A stretch of 13,949 bases of DNA. Source: Lachnospiraceae bacterium. Lineage in GTDB: Bacteria; Bacillota; Clostridia; Lachnospirales; Lachnospiraceae. The stretch spans positions 1-13,949 of the forward strand of contig JAILIO010000011.1 in NCBI GenBank assembly GCA_024695225.1, read 5' to 3'. The notes under the pieces were generated by a model that saw only the letters and a list, made by a program, of their open reading frames with translations, did no database searches and was not told where the DNA came from. Each line of letters opens with the position of its first letter. The stretch's first letter is position 1. This document shows, piece by piece, positions 6,892 through 13,664 of the stretch. A program made the position numbers and the translations under genes.

Positions 6892-7974
6892 ATGAGTCAG
6901 ATCATACCGATCGGACCTTACCATCCCTCGCTGGAGGAACCGGTCCATGCGAGACTCGTCACGGAAGGCGAGATGATAAAAGATGCAGAGGTGTTTATCG
7001 GATACAATCACCGCGGCATCGAAAAACTGGCTATGGAAAAGAATTACATCCAGGCCACAACCCTTGTGGAAAGGGTGTGCGGGATATGTTCCCATGTGCA
7101 TGCAATGACATTCTGCATGGCCTGCGAGGAGATCGCAGGGGTGAATGTTCCTAAGAAAGCCCAGTATATAAGGGTGATCATAGAGGAGCTTGAACGTATC
7201 CATTCACATTTGCTCTGGCTGGGCATAGCTCTTCACATAATCGGTCATGACAGTCTCTTTATGAAATCCTGGGCGGACAGGGAAGTCTGTATGGATATCC
7301 TGGAGGAATTGACGGGAAACCGTGTAAATTACGGGATGTGCATATACGGCGGAGTGAGACGTGATATCACAAAGCCCCAGATGGAGACTGTATCAAAGGG
7401 ACTGGATCTTCTGGAAGAGAGCACAAAGGAACTTACGGATTTCATCCTGAGTGACAAGACGGTGGCTCTTAAGACACAGGGGGTCGGAGTCCTGACCACA
7501 GAGGATGCCATCAGGATCGGCGCCATCGGACCTCATGCAAGGGCATCAAATGTTCCTGTGGACGTTCGTAAGGATGCTCCTCATTCCAGTTACGAAGATT
7601 TTGATTTCAAGGTCATCACATATCATACCTGTGATGTGTTTTCCAGAGCCGTGATCCGTGCCCTGGAGACCCTTGAGAGCATAAAGATCATAAGGCAGGC
7701 CTTCAAACAGATGCCTGCAGGACCTATAAATCTTGGGAACGCCATACCTACCATAGCTCCCGGAGAGTATATGTGCAGAAATGAGGCTCCCAGGGGACAG
7801 CTGAGCTACAAGGTTGTGGCAAACGGTACAGACAAGCCTGCCAGGGTGAGCATACATGTTCCTACCTTTAAGAATGCTCCCACAGTGCCGGTGATGCTAA
7901 AGGGGAATCCTGTGGATGCCGCCGGTCTGATAGTGGCCAGCATCGATCCCTGTTTCTCATGTATGGACCGTTGA
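6892..7974 (+). CDS. [NiFe]-hydrogenase large (catalytic) subunit, group 4 / MbhL type
   Basis: Catalytic subunit for reversible H2 formation, expected to be driven by reduced ferredoxin. The 360 residues show both nickel-binding pairs: RVCGICS (Cys63, Cys66) and DPCFSC (Cys354, Cys357). True NuoD proteins of complex I lack these, so this is a hydrogenase and not a complex I-like oxidoreductase. The early motif IGPYHPSLEEPVHARL and RIHSHLLWLG also match Ech/Mbh/CooH large subunits. The protein ends in DPCFSCMDR, with Arg360 last. It thus stops where other large subunits are cut by a maturation protease. Start ATG 6892 has AGGAGG (6876-6881) 10 bases before it. An in-frame ATG at 6865 would overlap the preceding gene and bypass this site. 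hypA and hypB follow directly. Confidence 0.94.
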   Translation: MSQIIPIGPYHPSLEEPVHARLVTEGEMIKDAEVFIGYNHRGIEKLAMEKNYIQATTLVERVCGICSHVHAMTFCMACEEIAGVNVPKKAQYIRVIIEELERIHSHLLWLGIALHIIGHDSLFMKSWADREVCMDILEELTGNRVNYGMCIYGGVRRDITKPQMETVSKGLDLLEESTKELTDFILSDKTVALKTQGVGVLTTEDAIRIGAIGPHARASNVPVDVRKDAPHSSYEDFDFKVITYHTCDVFSRAVIRALETLESIKIIRQAFKQMPAGPINLGNAIPTIAPGEYMCRNEAPRGQLSYKVVANGTDKPARVSIHVPTFKNAPTVPVMLKGNPVDAAGLIVASIDPCFSCMDR

Positions 7975-7988
7975 CCGCGTGATCTCAA

Positions 7989-8330
7989 ATGCATGAGCTG
8001 AGTATAGTGGAAGGGATACTGGAGGCAGTCATCCCGGAAGTTGAGAAATATGATGTCAGCAGGGTCAATGAGATCAGACTTAAGGTGGGAGAGCTTTCAG
8101 GGATCGTTCCGCAGTGCATAGACGAGTACTTCAGGATAGCGGCAAAGGGCACCATAGCTGAGGGCGCATCCATAAAGATAGAGAAGATACCCGTGAGCAT
8201 ACAGTGCAGCGAGTGCGGCTACGAGGGTGTCATAAGTCCCGGAAAGTTCAGATGTCCCAACTGTGACGGCAGGGATTTCAGGGTGGTTTCCGGCAGTGAA
8301 TATTATGTAGACTCGGTGGAGGCTGATTAA
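7989..8330 (+). CDS. hypA: Hydrogenase nickel-insertion protein HypA
   Basis: HypA (113 residues) brings nickel to the large subunit after the iron centre is in place, working with the GTPase HypB. The N-terminal MHELS contains the nickel-binding Met1-His2-Glu3. The zinc domain has the pairs CSEC (Cys73, Cys76) and CPNC (Cys89, Cys92). Between them lies the usual 16-20 residue loop, and VNEIRLKVGELSGIVPQ is typical of the family. The length is normal. The start is fixed by the need for His2. No strong ribosome site is visible in the 14-base gap after the large subunit gene. hypB starts 7 bases after its stop. Confidence 0.95.
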   Translation: MHELSIVEGILEAVIPEVEKYDVSRVNEIRLKVGELSGIVPQCIDEYFRIAAKGTIAEGASIKIEKIPVSIQCSECGYEGVISPGKFRCPNCDGRDFRVVSGSEYYVDSVEAD

Positions 8331-8337
8331 AAGGCGG

Positions 8338-9045
8338 ATGGAGATCAAGATAGTAAAGCAGATCCTCGAATGGAATGAGGATGTGAGCGGGGATATCATA
8401 AAGGAGCTGGACAGAGACAAGGTCTGTCTCATAAATCTCATGGGATCCCCCGGGGCAGGCAAGACAACCCTTATAAAACAGATAATAGAAAGTCTCAGAG
8501 ACAAGTACAGCATCGGTATCATAGAAGGGGATGTGGCCGGACAGATAGATGCGGAGACCATAAAGGATATGGGGATCCCCGTGGTGCAGCTGCAGACTGA
8601 CGGCGCATGCCATATAGAGGCGCTGAGCATACAGAAGATACTCCCCATGTTCGAAACATCAAAACTGGATGTTCTGATAGTGGAGAATATAGGAAACCTG
8701 GTGTGCCCCGCAGAGTTTAATATCGGTGAGGATTACAGGATCACGCTTCTCAGCGTTCCGGAAGGGGATGACAAGGTGGTAAAGTATCCCCTCATGTTCA
8801 GGGCTACCGACGCCCTGGTCATAAATAAATGCGATGTGCTCCCTTATTTTGATTTCGATTGCGGGCGCGTCGAAGGAAATGAGAACGATATAAATCCCGA
8901 TGCCCCCGTGTTCAGGGTATCAGGACGCACGGGTGACGGGATAAAAGAACTTACAGAGTGGCTGGACGAAAAGATAGCCAGAAAGCTTTCGGAAGGCCAT
9001 GTGGACAGGAAACCGATCTTTTCTGAAAAGGGGGAGGGTGAATGA
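8338..9045 (+). CDS. hypB: Hydrogenase nickel-incorporation GTPase HypB
   Basis: HypB is a SIMIBI-class GTPase that supplies or gates nickel delivery with HypA. The product has 235 residues. The P-loop GSPGAGKTT is at 36-44, followed by EGDVAGQIDAE, the metal-site region GACHIEAL, VENIGNLVCPAEF, and the base-recognition motif NKCD. It lacks the His-rich N-terminal store and the extra N-terminal cysteine motif seen in some enterobacterial and rhizobial HypB proteins, so it is a minimal form. AAGGCGG just before ATG 8338 may serve as ribosome site. Its stop overlaps the start of the next gene (ATGA), coupling maturation and antiporter-type genes in one transcript. Confidence 0.95.
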   Translation: MEIKIVKQILEWNEDVSGDIIKELDRDKVCLINLMGSPGAGKTTLIKQIIESLRDKYSIGIIEGDVAGQIDAETIKDMGIPVVQLQTDGACHIEALSIQKILPMFETSKLDVLIVENIGNLVCPAEFNIGEDYRITLLSVPEGDDKVVKYPLMFRATDALVINKCDVLPYFDFDCGRVEGNENDINPDAPVFRVSGRTGDGIKELTEWLDEKIARKLSEGHVDRKPIFSEKGEGE

Positions 9046-9596
9046 AAAAATTAAATGCGGCATCATTTGCAGCTGTGTTCATATTGGGATATCTGTTCTG
9101 GCTTTTGATAACCGGACAGATCATCGCCATATTCAGTGGCACGGCATCCGGACAGATCCTGATCGCAGGAGTTGTGGTCTGCGCTGTTGTGGCGTTCTTC
9201 AGCGCAGGATTCTTTATCCACGAGAAAGCTTTTCACCTGCTGAATCCCATGAGGCTTGTGATGTTTTTAGGGTATTGCATATGCATATTTCCCATTGAAC
9301 TCATCAAAGCAAATGTGGTGATGGCAGTCAGGGCACTGTCACCTAAGCTGGACATAAAGCCCGGCATAGTGAAGGTGCCTGTGGATCTTAAGAGTGAGTA
9401 CGCTCAGGCAATGCTGGCAAACTCCATAACACTGACCCCCGGAACCGTCACTGTGGATATTGCAGAGGATACCGAGGAAGATGGCAGAACTTATTTTTAC
9501 ATACACTGGATCGAAGTGGAAACCGAGGAGCCGGAGGAAGCCGGTGAGAAGATAAAAGGCACCATGGAACGCGCATTAAGGAGGGTATGGGAATAA
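9042..9596 (+). CDS. mnhE: Mrp/Mnh antiporter subunit E homologue (MbhA-like)
   Basis: A 184-residue membrane protein of the MnhE/MrpE family, the first of the Mrp-like membrane subunits of the complex. Hydrophobic helices occur at about 8-28, 35-57 and 66-85. They are followed by the family signature ELIKANVVMA and a cytoplasmic domain with LDIKPGIVKVPVDLKSEYAQ and NSITLTPGTVTVDI. The C-terminus is acidic (VETEEPEEAGEK) and then basic. In Mrp systems this subunit supports assembly of the cation/H+ translocating complex. It overlaps the hypB stop by 4 bp, and its own stop overlaps the next start (TAATG). Confidence 0.92.
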   Translation: MKKLNAASFAAVFILGYLFWLLITGQIIAIFSGTASGQILIAGVVVCAVVAFFSAGFFIHEKAFHLLNPMRLVMFLGYCICIFPIELIKANVVMAVRALSPKLDIKPGIVKVPVDLKSEYAQAMLANSITLTPGTVTVDIAEDTEEDGRTYFYIHWIEVETEEPEEAGEKIKGTMERALRRVWE

Positions 9597-9853
9597 TGTC
9601 TGGTGAACTGTTATTTTTTGCAATCTGCTTTATAGCTCTTGCATTGATCCTGCTGGTCAGGGTGATCGCAGGTCCCACCATTGCAGACCGGGCCATTGCC
9701 GCCGACTGTGTCGAGGTGGTGGTGGATGCAGCGCTGATACTGTTTTCGCTCATCAGCGGCAGGAGCATTTTCCTGGATATCGCCCTGGTGACAGCTGTCC
9801 TGGGCTTTATCGGCACTACTCTTATCGGCCGCTATCTGGGAGGTGAGTTATGA
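9596..9853 (+). CDS. mnhF: Mrp/Mnh antiporter subunit F homologue (MbhB-like)
   Basis: A small membrane subunit of 85 residues with three hydrophobic helices (about 4-22, 33-52 and 57-77). It carries the family core RVIAGPTIADRAIAADC followed by DIALVTAVLGFIGTTLIGRY. In Mrp and Mbh complexes this subunit is part of the ion-translocating membrane module. I chose ATG 9596, which overlaps the preceding stop as TAATG and sits 11 bases after GGAGG (9580-9584). The in-frame ATG 9587 is too close to that site. It overlaps the next gene by 4 bp. Confidence 0.9.
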   Translation: MSGELLFFAICFIALALILLVRVIAGPTIADRAIAADCVEVVVDAALILFSLISGRSIFLDIALVTAVLGFIGTTLIGRYLGGEL

Positions 9854-10197
9854 AGATCGTTATAGATGTCTTTATTGCCATCGGTCTTTTCTTTGCACTG
9901 GCCGGTACCATCGGGATGCTGAGGATGCCCGATTTCTTTTGCAGGATGCAGAGCAGCACGAATATAGCCACTCTGGGGATACTCGGGGTTGTGATAGGAG
10001 GCATCATTTATGCCCTGGGGTTTTTGGGGGATCCATCAATGGCAGTGAAGATCGGGATCATCGGGATCTTCAATCTGCTGGCGAATCCCATAGCCAGCCA
10101 CGCCCTTATGAGAGGAGCTTATATTCATAAGAAAAAGCCTGTGGACGAACTGGAAGTCGACAAGCTTGGAGAGGATCTGGTGGAAGAAGATGAATGA
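9850..10197 (+). CDS. mnhG: Mrp/Mnh antiporter subunit G homologue (MbhC-like)
   Basis: A 115-residue membrane subunit of the MnhG/MrpG family. Three hydrophobic helices cover about 4-24, 40-60 and 65-85. The hallmark between the first two is GMLRMPDFFCRMQSSTNIAT, with NPIASHALMRGAY after the third. It ends in a highly charged tail (DELEVDKLGEDLVEEDE) longer than the usual subunit core needs. It starts inside the previous stop (ATGA) and overlaps the next gene by 8 bp. Confidence 0.92.
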   Translation: MKIVIDVFIAIGLFFALAGTIGMLRMPDFFCRMQSSTNIATLGILGVVIGGIIYALGFLGDPSMAVKIGIIGIFNLLANPIASHALMRGAYIHKKKPVDELEVDKLGEDLVEEDE

Positions 10198-10447
10198 GAT
10201 GTACATTCTGAACTATCTGGTTCTGGCAGGCATAGTGATCTCGGCCATCTGCGCGGCCACCTTAAAGAACGTGCTTTCTTCGGTGATAGCACTTGGGATC
10301 ACCGGTGCGTTCATGGCGCTGGAATTCATTTTGCTGCAGGCGCCTGATGTGGCTATAGCAGAAGCGTCTGTGGGAGCAGTGCTGACCACCGCGATATTTA
10401 TCATCGCTATACGAAAGACTACGGATAAGGGGGATGAGGGCAAATGA
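10190..10447 (+). CDS. mbhD: DUF4040 membrane subunit (MbhD-like)
   Basis: An 85-residue membrane protein with three helices (about 7-25, 29-46 and 58-76) and the signature LLQAPDVAIAEASVGAVLTT. This sequence corresponds to part of the C-terminal region of MrpA, which in Mbh-type hydrogenases is a separate gene (MbhD). As I recall from structural work on archaeal Mbh, this part contributes to the ion path next to the MrpA-type E subunit. ATG 10190 is preferred over an upstream in-frame start at 10166, which would lie deep in mnhG. ATG 10199 is also possible. It overlaps the next gene by 4 bp. Confidence 0.88.
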   Translation: MNEMYILNYLVLAGIVISAICAATLKNVLSSVIALGITGAFMALEFILLQAPDVAIAEASVGAVLTTAIFIIAIRKTTDKGDEGK

Positions 10448-10818
10448 AAAGATTTCTTGCTTACATTTCACTTGGTTTGATACTGGCCTGTGGTATCTAT
10501 GCAGTTGTCTTCCACTATGTGGAGGGAACTGTGACTTACGACGGCAGTTATACCAATGTGATGGATCTCTACAGCGATCCCGAAAATGTTGATATGTCCC
10601 ATGTAAACGGTGTTGCCGATGTCATTGTCCAGGAGAACCTGTCAAAGACCGAAGCGGCCAACAACGTTGCGGCAGTGGTCTACGACTTCAGGGGATTTGA
10701 TACCCTTGGAGAATCCTTTATCCTGCTGACTGCCATCGCAGGAAGCTACATCGTTCTCAAGAGCGTGGCTGACGGGGAAAAAGAGACAGAAGAGGACAAG
10801 AAAGGAGAGGAAGCCTGA
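10444..10818 (+). CDS. mbhE: MbhE-like membrane subunit (MrpA C-terminal homologue)
   Basis: A 124-residue protein with a helix at about 4-24, an extracytoplasmic segment of about 60 residues, and a second helix at about 88-106. The second helix is preceded by the conserved AAVVYDFRGFDTLGESFILL. That motif is the C-terminal end of MrpA in Mrp antiporters and is the separate subunit MbhE in membrane-bound hydrogenases. The tail is strongly charged (GEKETEEDKKGEEA). It overlaps its neighbours by 4 bp and 1 bp (TGATG), so translation is coupled. Confidence 0.88.
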   Translation: MKRFLAYISLGLILACGIYAVVFHYVEGTVTYDGSYTNVMDLYSDPENVDMSHVNGVADVIVQENLSKTEAANNVAAVVYDFRGFDTLGESFILLTAIAGSYIVLKSVADGEKETEEDKKGEEA

Positions 10819-11327
10819 TGAAGTTCAAAGAACGTTACAGGAATAAAAGACTTATCGTAAAATGCGGCTCTGATTTCTTCCTTCCCTTTGGGATCATCCT
10901 TGGGTTTTACGTGATAGCATTCGGAACCATAAGCCCCGGCGGTGGTTTCCAGGGCGGAGTCCTGGTGGCGTCCGCAGTTCTCCTGCTTTATCTGGGCTAC
11001 GGTTTCAATAACCTCGTAAAGGCGCTGAAACCCGAAGCTCTCAGAGTGGGTGAAGCACTGGGGGCTATCATATACGTGCTCCTGGGTATGCTCGGGATAT
11101 TTGCGGGGGCCAACTTCTGCAGGAATATAATTTTTGACCAGGGAGAAGTGGGAGATATGATCTCCGCAGGAAACATCACATTCATGAGTTATGCCGTGGG
11201 CTTTAAAGTCCTGACGGGTATCGGATTTCTGCTGATACTCATGCTGGGACTCATGGTGCCCGGGAAGAGCAGCTCGGAAATAAAGGAGACAAAGACTGAG
11301 GAGACTGCAGAGGAGGGCACAAAATGA
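10818..11327 (+). CDS. mnhB: Mrp/Mnh subunit B homologue (MbhF-like)
   Basis: A 169-residue membrane protein of the MnhB/MrpB family with four helices (about 21-37, 47-63, 79-98 and 127-147). The diagnostic stretch is FGTISPGGGFQGGVLVASAV. It starts with a basic cytoplasmic segment containing IVKCGSDFFLP. The tail after residue 150 is hydrophilic (KETKTEETAEEGTK). It forms part of the Mrp-like module between the MrpA-type fragments and the antiporter subunits. Its stop overlaps the next start by 4 bp (ATGA). Confidence 0.92.
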   Translation: MKFKERYRNKRLIVKCGSDFFLPFGIILGFYVIAFGTISPGGGFQGGVLVASAVLLLYLGYGFNNLVKALKPEALRVGEALGAIIYVLLGMLGIFAGANFCRNIIFDQGEVGDMISAGNITFMSYAVGFKVLTGIGFLLILMLGLMVPGKSSSEIKETKTEETAEEGTK

Positions 11328-11683
11328 TAATAGGCAATTACATCGTTTCATTTATCCTGATCGCCCTTGGACTCGGGGTTCTGTGTACCCAGAAGAACCT
11401 GATAAAGGTAGTCCTGGGACTGGGGATCATCGATTATGGAGTGAATCTGCTGATCGTGAGCGCCGGATTCAATGAGGGCGGAACGGCTCCCATTTACACT
11501 ATTTCAGATCTTTTGAACGGGACTGCATCCACATTTTTCGTAGATCCCGTTCCACAGGCACTCACCCTCACCAGCATCGTCATAGGCGCCTGCGTGGATG
11601 CCATGGCACTGGCCATTGTGATAATGATAAAGAAGAGATACGGCACCGTGGATGCCGATGAGGTAAGGAGGTTGCGCGGATGA
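11324..11683 (+). CDS. mnhC: MnhC/NuoK-like subunit (MbhG-like)
   Basis: A 119-residue homologue of MrpC and NuoK with three helices (about 4-22, 28-47 and 80-103). NuoK-type features are the LCTQKNLIKVVLGLGIIDYGVNLL region and the DPVPQALTLTSIVIGACVDA segment, typical of MrpC proteins. In complex I-related machines this small subunit links the antiporter-like subunits to the rest of the membrane arm. It overlaps the following large antiporter gene by 4 bp. Confidence 0.92.
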   Translation: MIIGNYIVSFILIALGLGVLCTQKNLIKVVLGLGIIDYGVNLLIVSAGFNEGGTAPIYTISDLLNGTASTFFVDPVPQALTLTSIVIGACVDAMALAIVIMIKKRYGTVDADEVRRLRG

Positions 11684-13656
11684 TCCAGCATTTTCCCGTA
11701 CTTTCGGTGATGGTACTGTTCTTTTCGGCGTTTCTCATAGAGATAGTCGGAAAGAATGAAAAGATCAGAAACCTGATCGCATTTTTGGCAGTCACAGCAT
11801 CGCTTATAATGCTGATGGCATTGATACCCACAGTCATGATCGACGGTCAGGTCATCTCATATTGGATGGGCGGATGGACACCAGAGTCCGGATACGCCAT
11901 CGGTATCGGATATGAAGTGGATGCCCTGAGCCTTCTCTTCGCACTTTTGGGCATTGTTGCATACTGGCTTTCCTGCGTGTATTCCTTCGGATACATGAAA
12001 GGAAAACAGAATCTGGGGCATTACTACACACTGTTTTTGATGCTTGCAGGTTCCAGCGTCGGTTTCTTCCTCACAGGTGACATATTCAATATGTTCATAA
12101 TGATGGAGATAGTCACATTCTCAGCTGTGGCCCTTACCGCAGCGAACACCGAGAAGCTGACTGCGATAGAGGGAGCCTTCAAGTACCTGGTGAACTGTTC
12201 CATAGGATCGTCCATGACACTGGCCGGGATAGCCCTGCTGTATATGAGCTGTCACACGCTGAACCTTGCCCAGCTGGCGTCCATGCTTCCAGGAAATATG
12301 AACAATACGACTCTCATGGCTTTTGCTCTTATACTCACAGGTTTCTGTGTGGAGTCGGCCATGATACCTTTCCATGCATCCTTTGTGGATGCCCATACGG
12401 TAGCTCCTTCGTCGGTATCCATGATACTTTCGGGCATGGTGCTCAAACTGGGTGTCTACGGTATCATCAGGATCAGTTACATAGTCTTCAGGGCCATAGA
12501 TACGAATCAACTTCAGATCATGCTCACTGCGGTTGGAACCGTGACCATGTTCATGGGTGTCACCATGGCTCTTGCCCAGCACGACTTCAAGAGACTTCTG
12601 GCATTCCATTCGGTGTCACAGCTCGGATATATAATCACTGCCGCAGGGCTCTGTACCGGACTCGGTTTGAACGCGGCCCTGTTCCATGCAGTCAACCACA
12701 CCCTGTTCAAAGGTCTTCTCTTCCTCTGCGCAGGCGCGGTCATCCACAGCACCGGGACATCGGATCTGGATTCCCTTGGTGGTCTTTCAAAGAAGATGCC
12801 GAAGACCTGCCTGTGCTTTTTGGTAGGTGCATTCTCCATCTCAGGCCTTCCGCCGTTTAACGGATTTGTCTCCAAGTGGCTCATTTACCAGGCAGTGTAT
12901 GACAAGGCAGTTGAGACAGGAAATTTCTATTACGTTGTGGTCGTGGTGACAGCCCTGATCGTGTCTGTCATGACCCTTGCTTCCTTCGTAAAGGTGCTGC
13001 ACTCCGTGTTCTTCGGTCAGCTCAGGAAGGAGCATGAGAATGTAAAAGAAGTTCCCCCTATCATGCTCATACCCATGATAGTGATGTCTCTTATGTGCTT
13101 ATTTACAGGACTTTGCTACAGGGAATTCGACACAGTGATGATCAGGAGCGCTGTATCTGCGGCCTTCAACAATCTGGGCTATGTGGACAGCATGATGGGC
13201 GAAGGATACTCCGTGGGCAGCAGCCTGACCGGACTTTTCGAGGGTGGATCGGTCTTCAGTTACTGGGATCCTTATGTGTGGCTTGTATTGTTCTTGATGA
13301 TATTTGCCGCATCCATTCTCTGCTTCCTGCTTATGCAGAACACAGTGGGACGTACTCTTAAAGACGGCCAGGATTATGATTCCGTATACGGGACCGGAGA
13401 TATAAATGTGGATTTCAAAGGCAGCACCTATGAGTCCGCTGATCCCAAAGAGAAGTATGAAGTATTCTTCTCCGGTGAAAAAGCCGAGTATTCCCATGCG
13501 GGAGGTTCCGACCTCTTCTGGGGATTCAAGTATAACTGGCATAAGTATTATGAGATCATGCAGGGACTGCATTCAGGTTCCGTAAATGATTACAGTATTT
13601 ATGCGGTGATAATGATAGCGATACTCTGCGTATTCATGTTTGCGTTCATGCATTAA
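11680..13656 (+). CDS. NuoN/MrpD-like antiporter subunit with C-terminal extension (MbhH, probably with an MbhI-like part)
   Basis: The ion-pumping subunit: 658 residues with about 14 helices up to residue 490 and more beyond. Residues needed for ion transfer in this family are present: Glu143 (MMEIVTF), Lys256 (SGMVLKLGVYG), Lys344 (NHTLFKGLLF) and Lys399 (GFVSKWLIYQ), plus LLAFHSVSQLGYI. Usual MrpD/MbhH proteins have about 490-510 residues. Here a further 150 or so include another helix (about 530-550), a hydrophilic stretch, an aromatic amphipathic segment FKYNWHKYYEIMQGLHSG (from about 616) and a last helix (about 636-657). A segment of this kind occurs at the C-terminal end of NuoL/HyfB proteins, and archaeal Mbh has a separate subunit (MbhI) in this role. 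I therefore infer a fusion. A strong G-rich ribosome site for the next gene follows its stop. Confidence 0.88.
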   Translation: MIQHFPVLSVMVLFFSAFLIEIVGKNEKIRNLIAFLAVTASLIMLMALIPTVMIDGQVISYWMGGWTPESGYAIGIGYEVDALSLLFALLGIVAYWLSCVYSFGYMKGKQNLGHYYTLFLMLAGSSVGFFLTGDIFNMFIMMEIVTFSAVALTAANTEKLTAIEGAFKYLVNCSIGSSMTLAGIALLYMSCHTLNLAQLASMLPGNMNNTTLMAFALILTGFCVESAMIPFHASFVDAHTVAPSSVSMILSGMVLKLGVYGIIRISYIVFRAIDTNQLQIMLTAVGTVTMFMGVTMALAQHDFKRLLAFHSVSQLGYIITAAGLCTGLGLNAALFHAVNHTLFKGLLFLCAGAVIHSTGTSDLDSLGGLSKKMPKTCLCFLVGAFSISGLPPFNGFVSKWLIYQAVYDKAVETGNFYYVVVVVTALIVSVMTLASFVKVLHSVFFGQLRKEHENVKEVPPIMLIPMIVMSLMCLFTGLCYREFDTVMIRSAVSAAFNNLGYVDSMMGEGYSVGSSLTGLFEGGSVFSYWDPYVWLVLFLMIFAASILCFLLMQNTVGRTLKDGQDYDSVYGTGDINVDFKGSTYESADPKEKYEVFFSGEKAEYSHAGGSDLFWGFKYNWHKYYEIMQGLHSGSVNDYSIYAVIMIAILCVFMFAFMH

Positions 13657-13664
13657 GGGGGGGA

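Noticed and set aside
6892..7974. NuoD of complex I or an Mbx/Mbs-type sulfur-reducing subunit
   Set aside because: Both CxxC pairs for the NiFe centre are intact, whereas those relatives lack one or more of these cysteines.
9042..13656. A stand-alone Mrp sodium/proton antiporter operon
   Set aside because: The MrpA part appears only as its C-terminal pieces (MbhD, MbhE). The genes are coupled to hypB and hydrogenase subunits, and a NuoH-like gene follows. An Mbh-type complex fits better.
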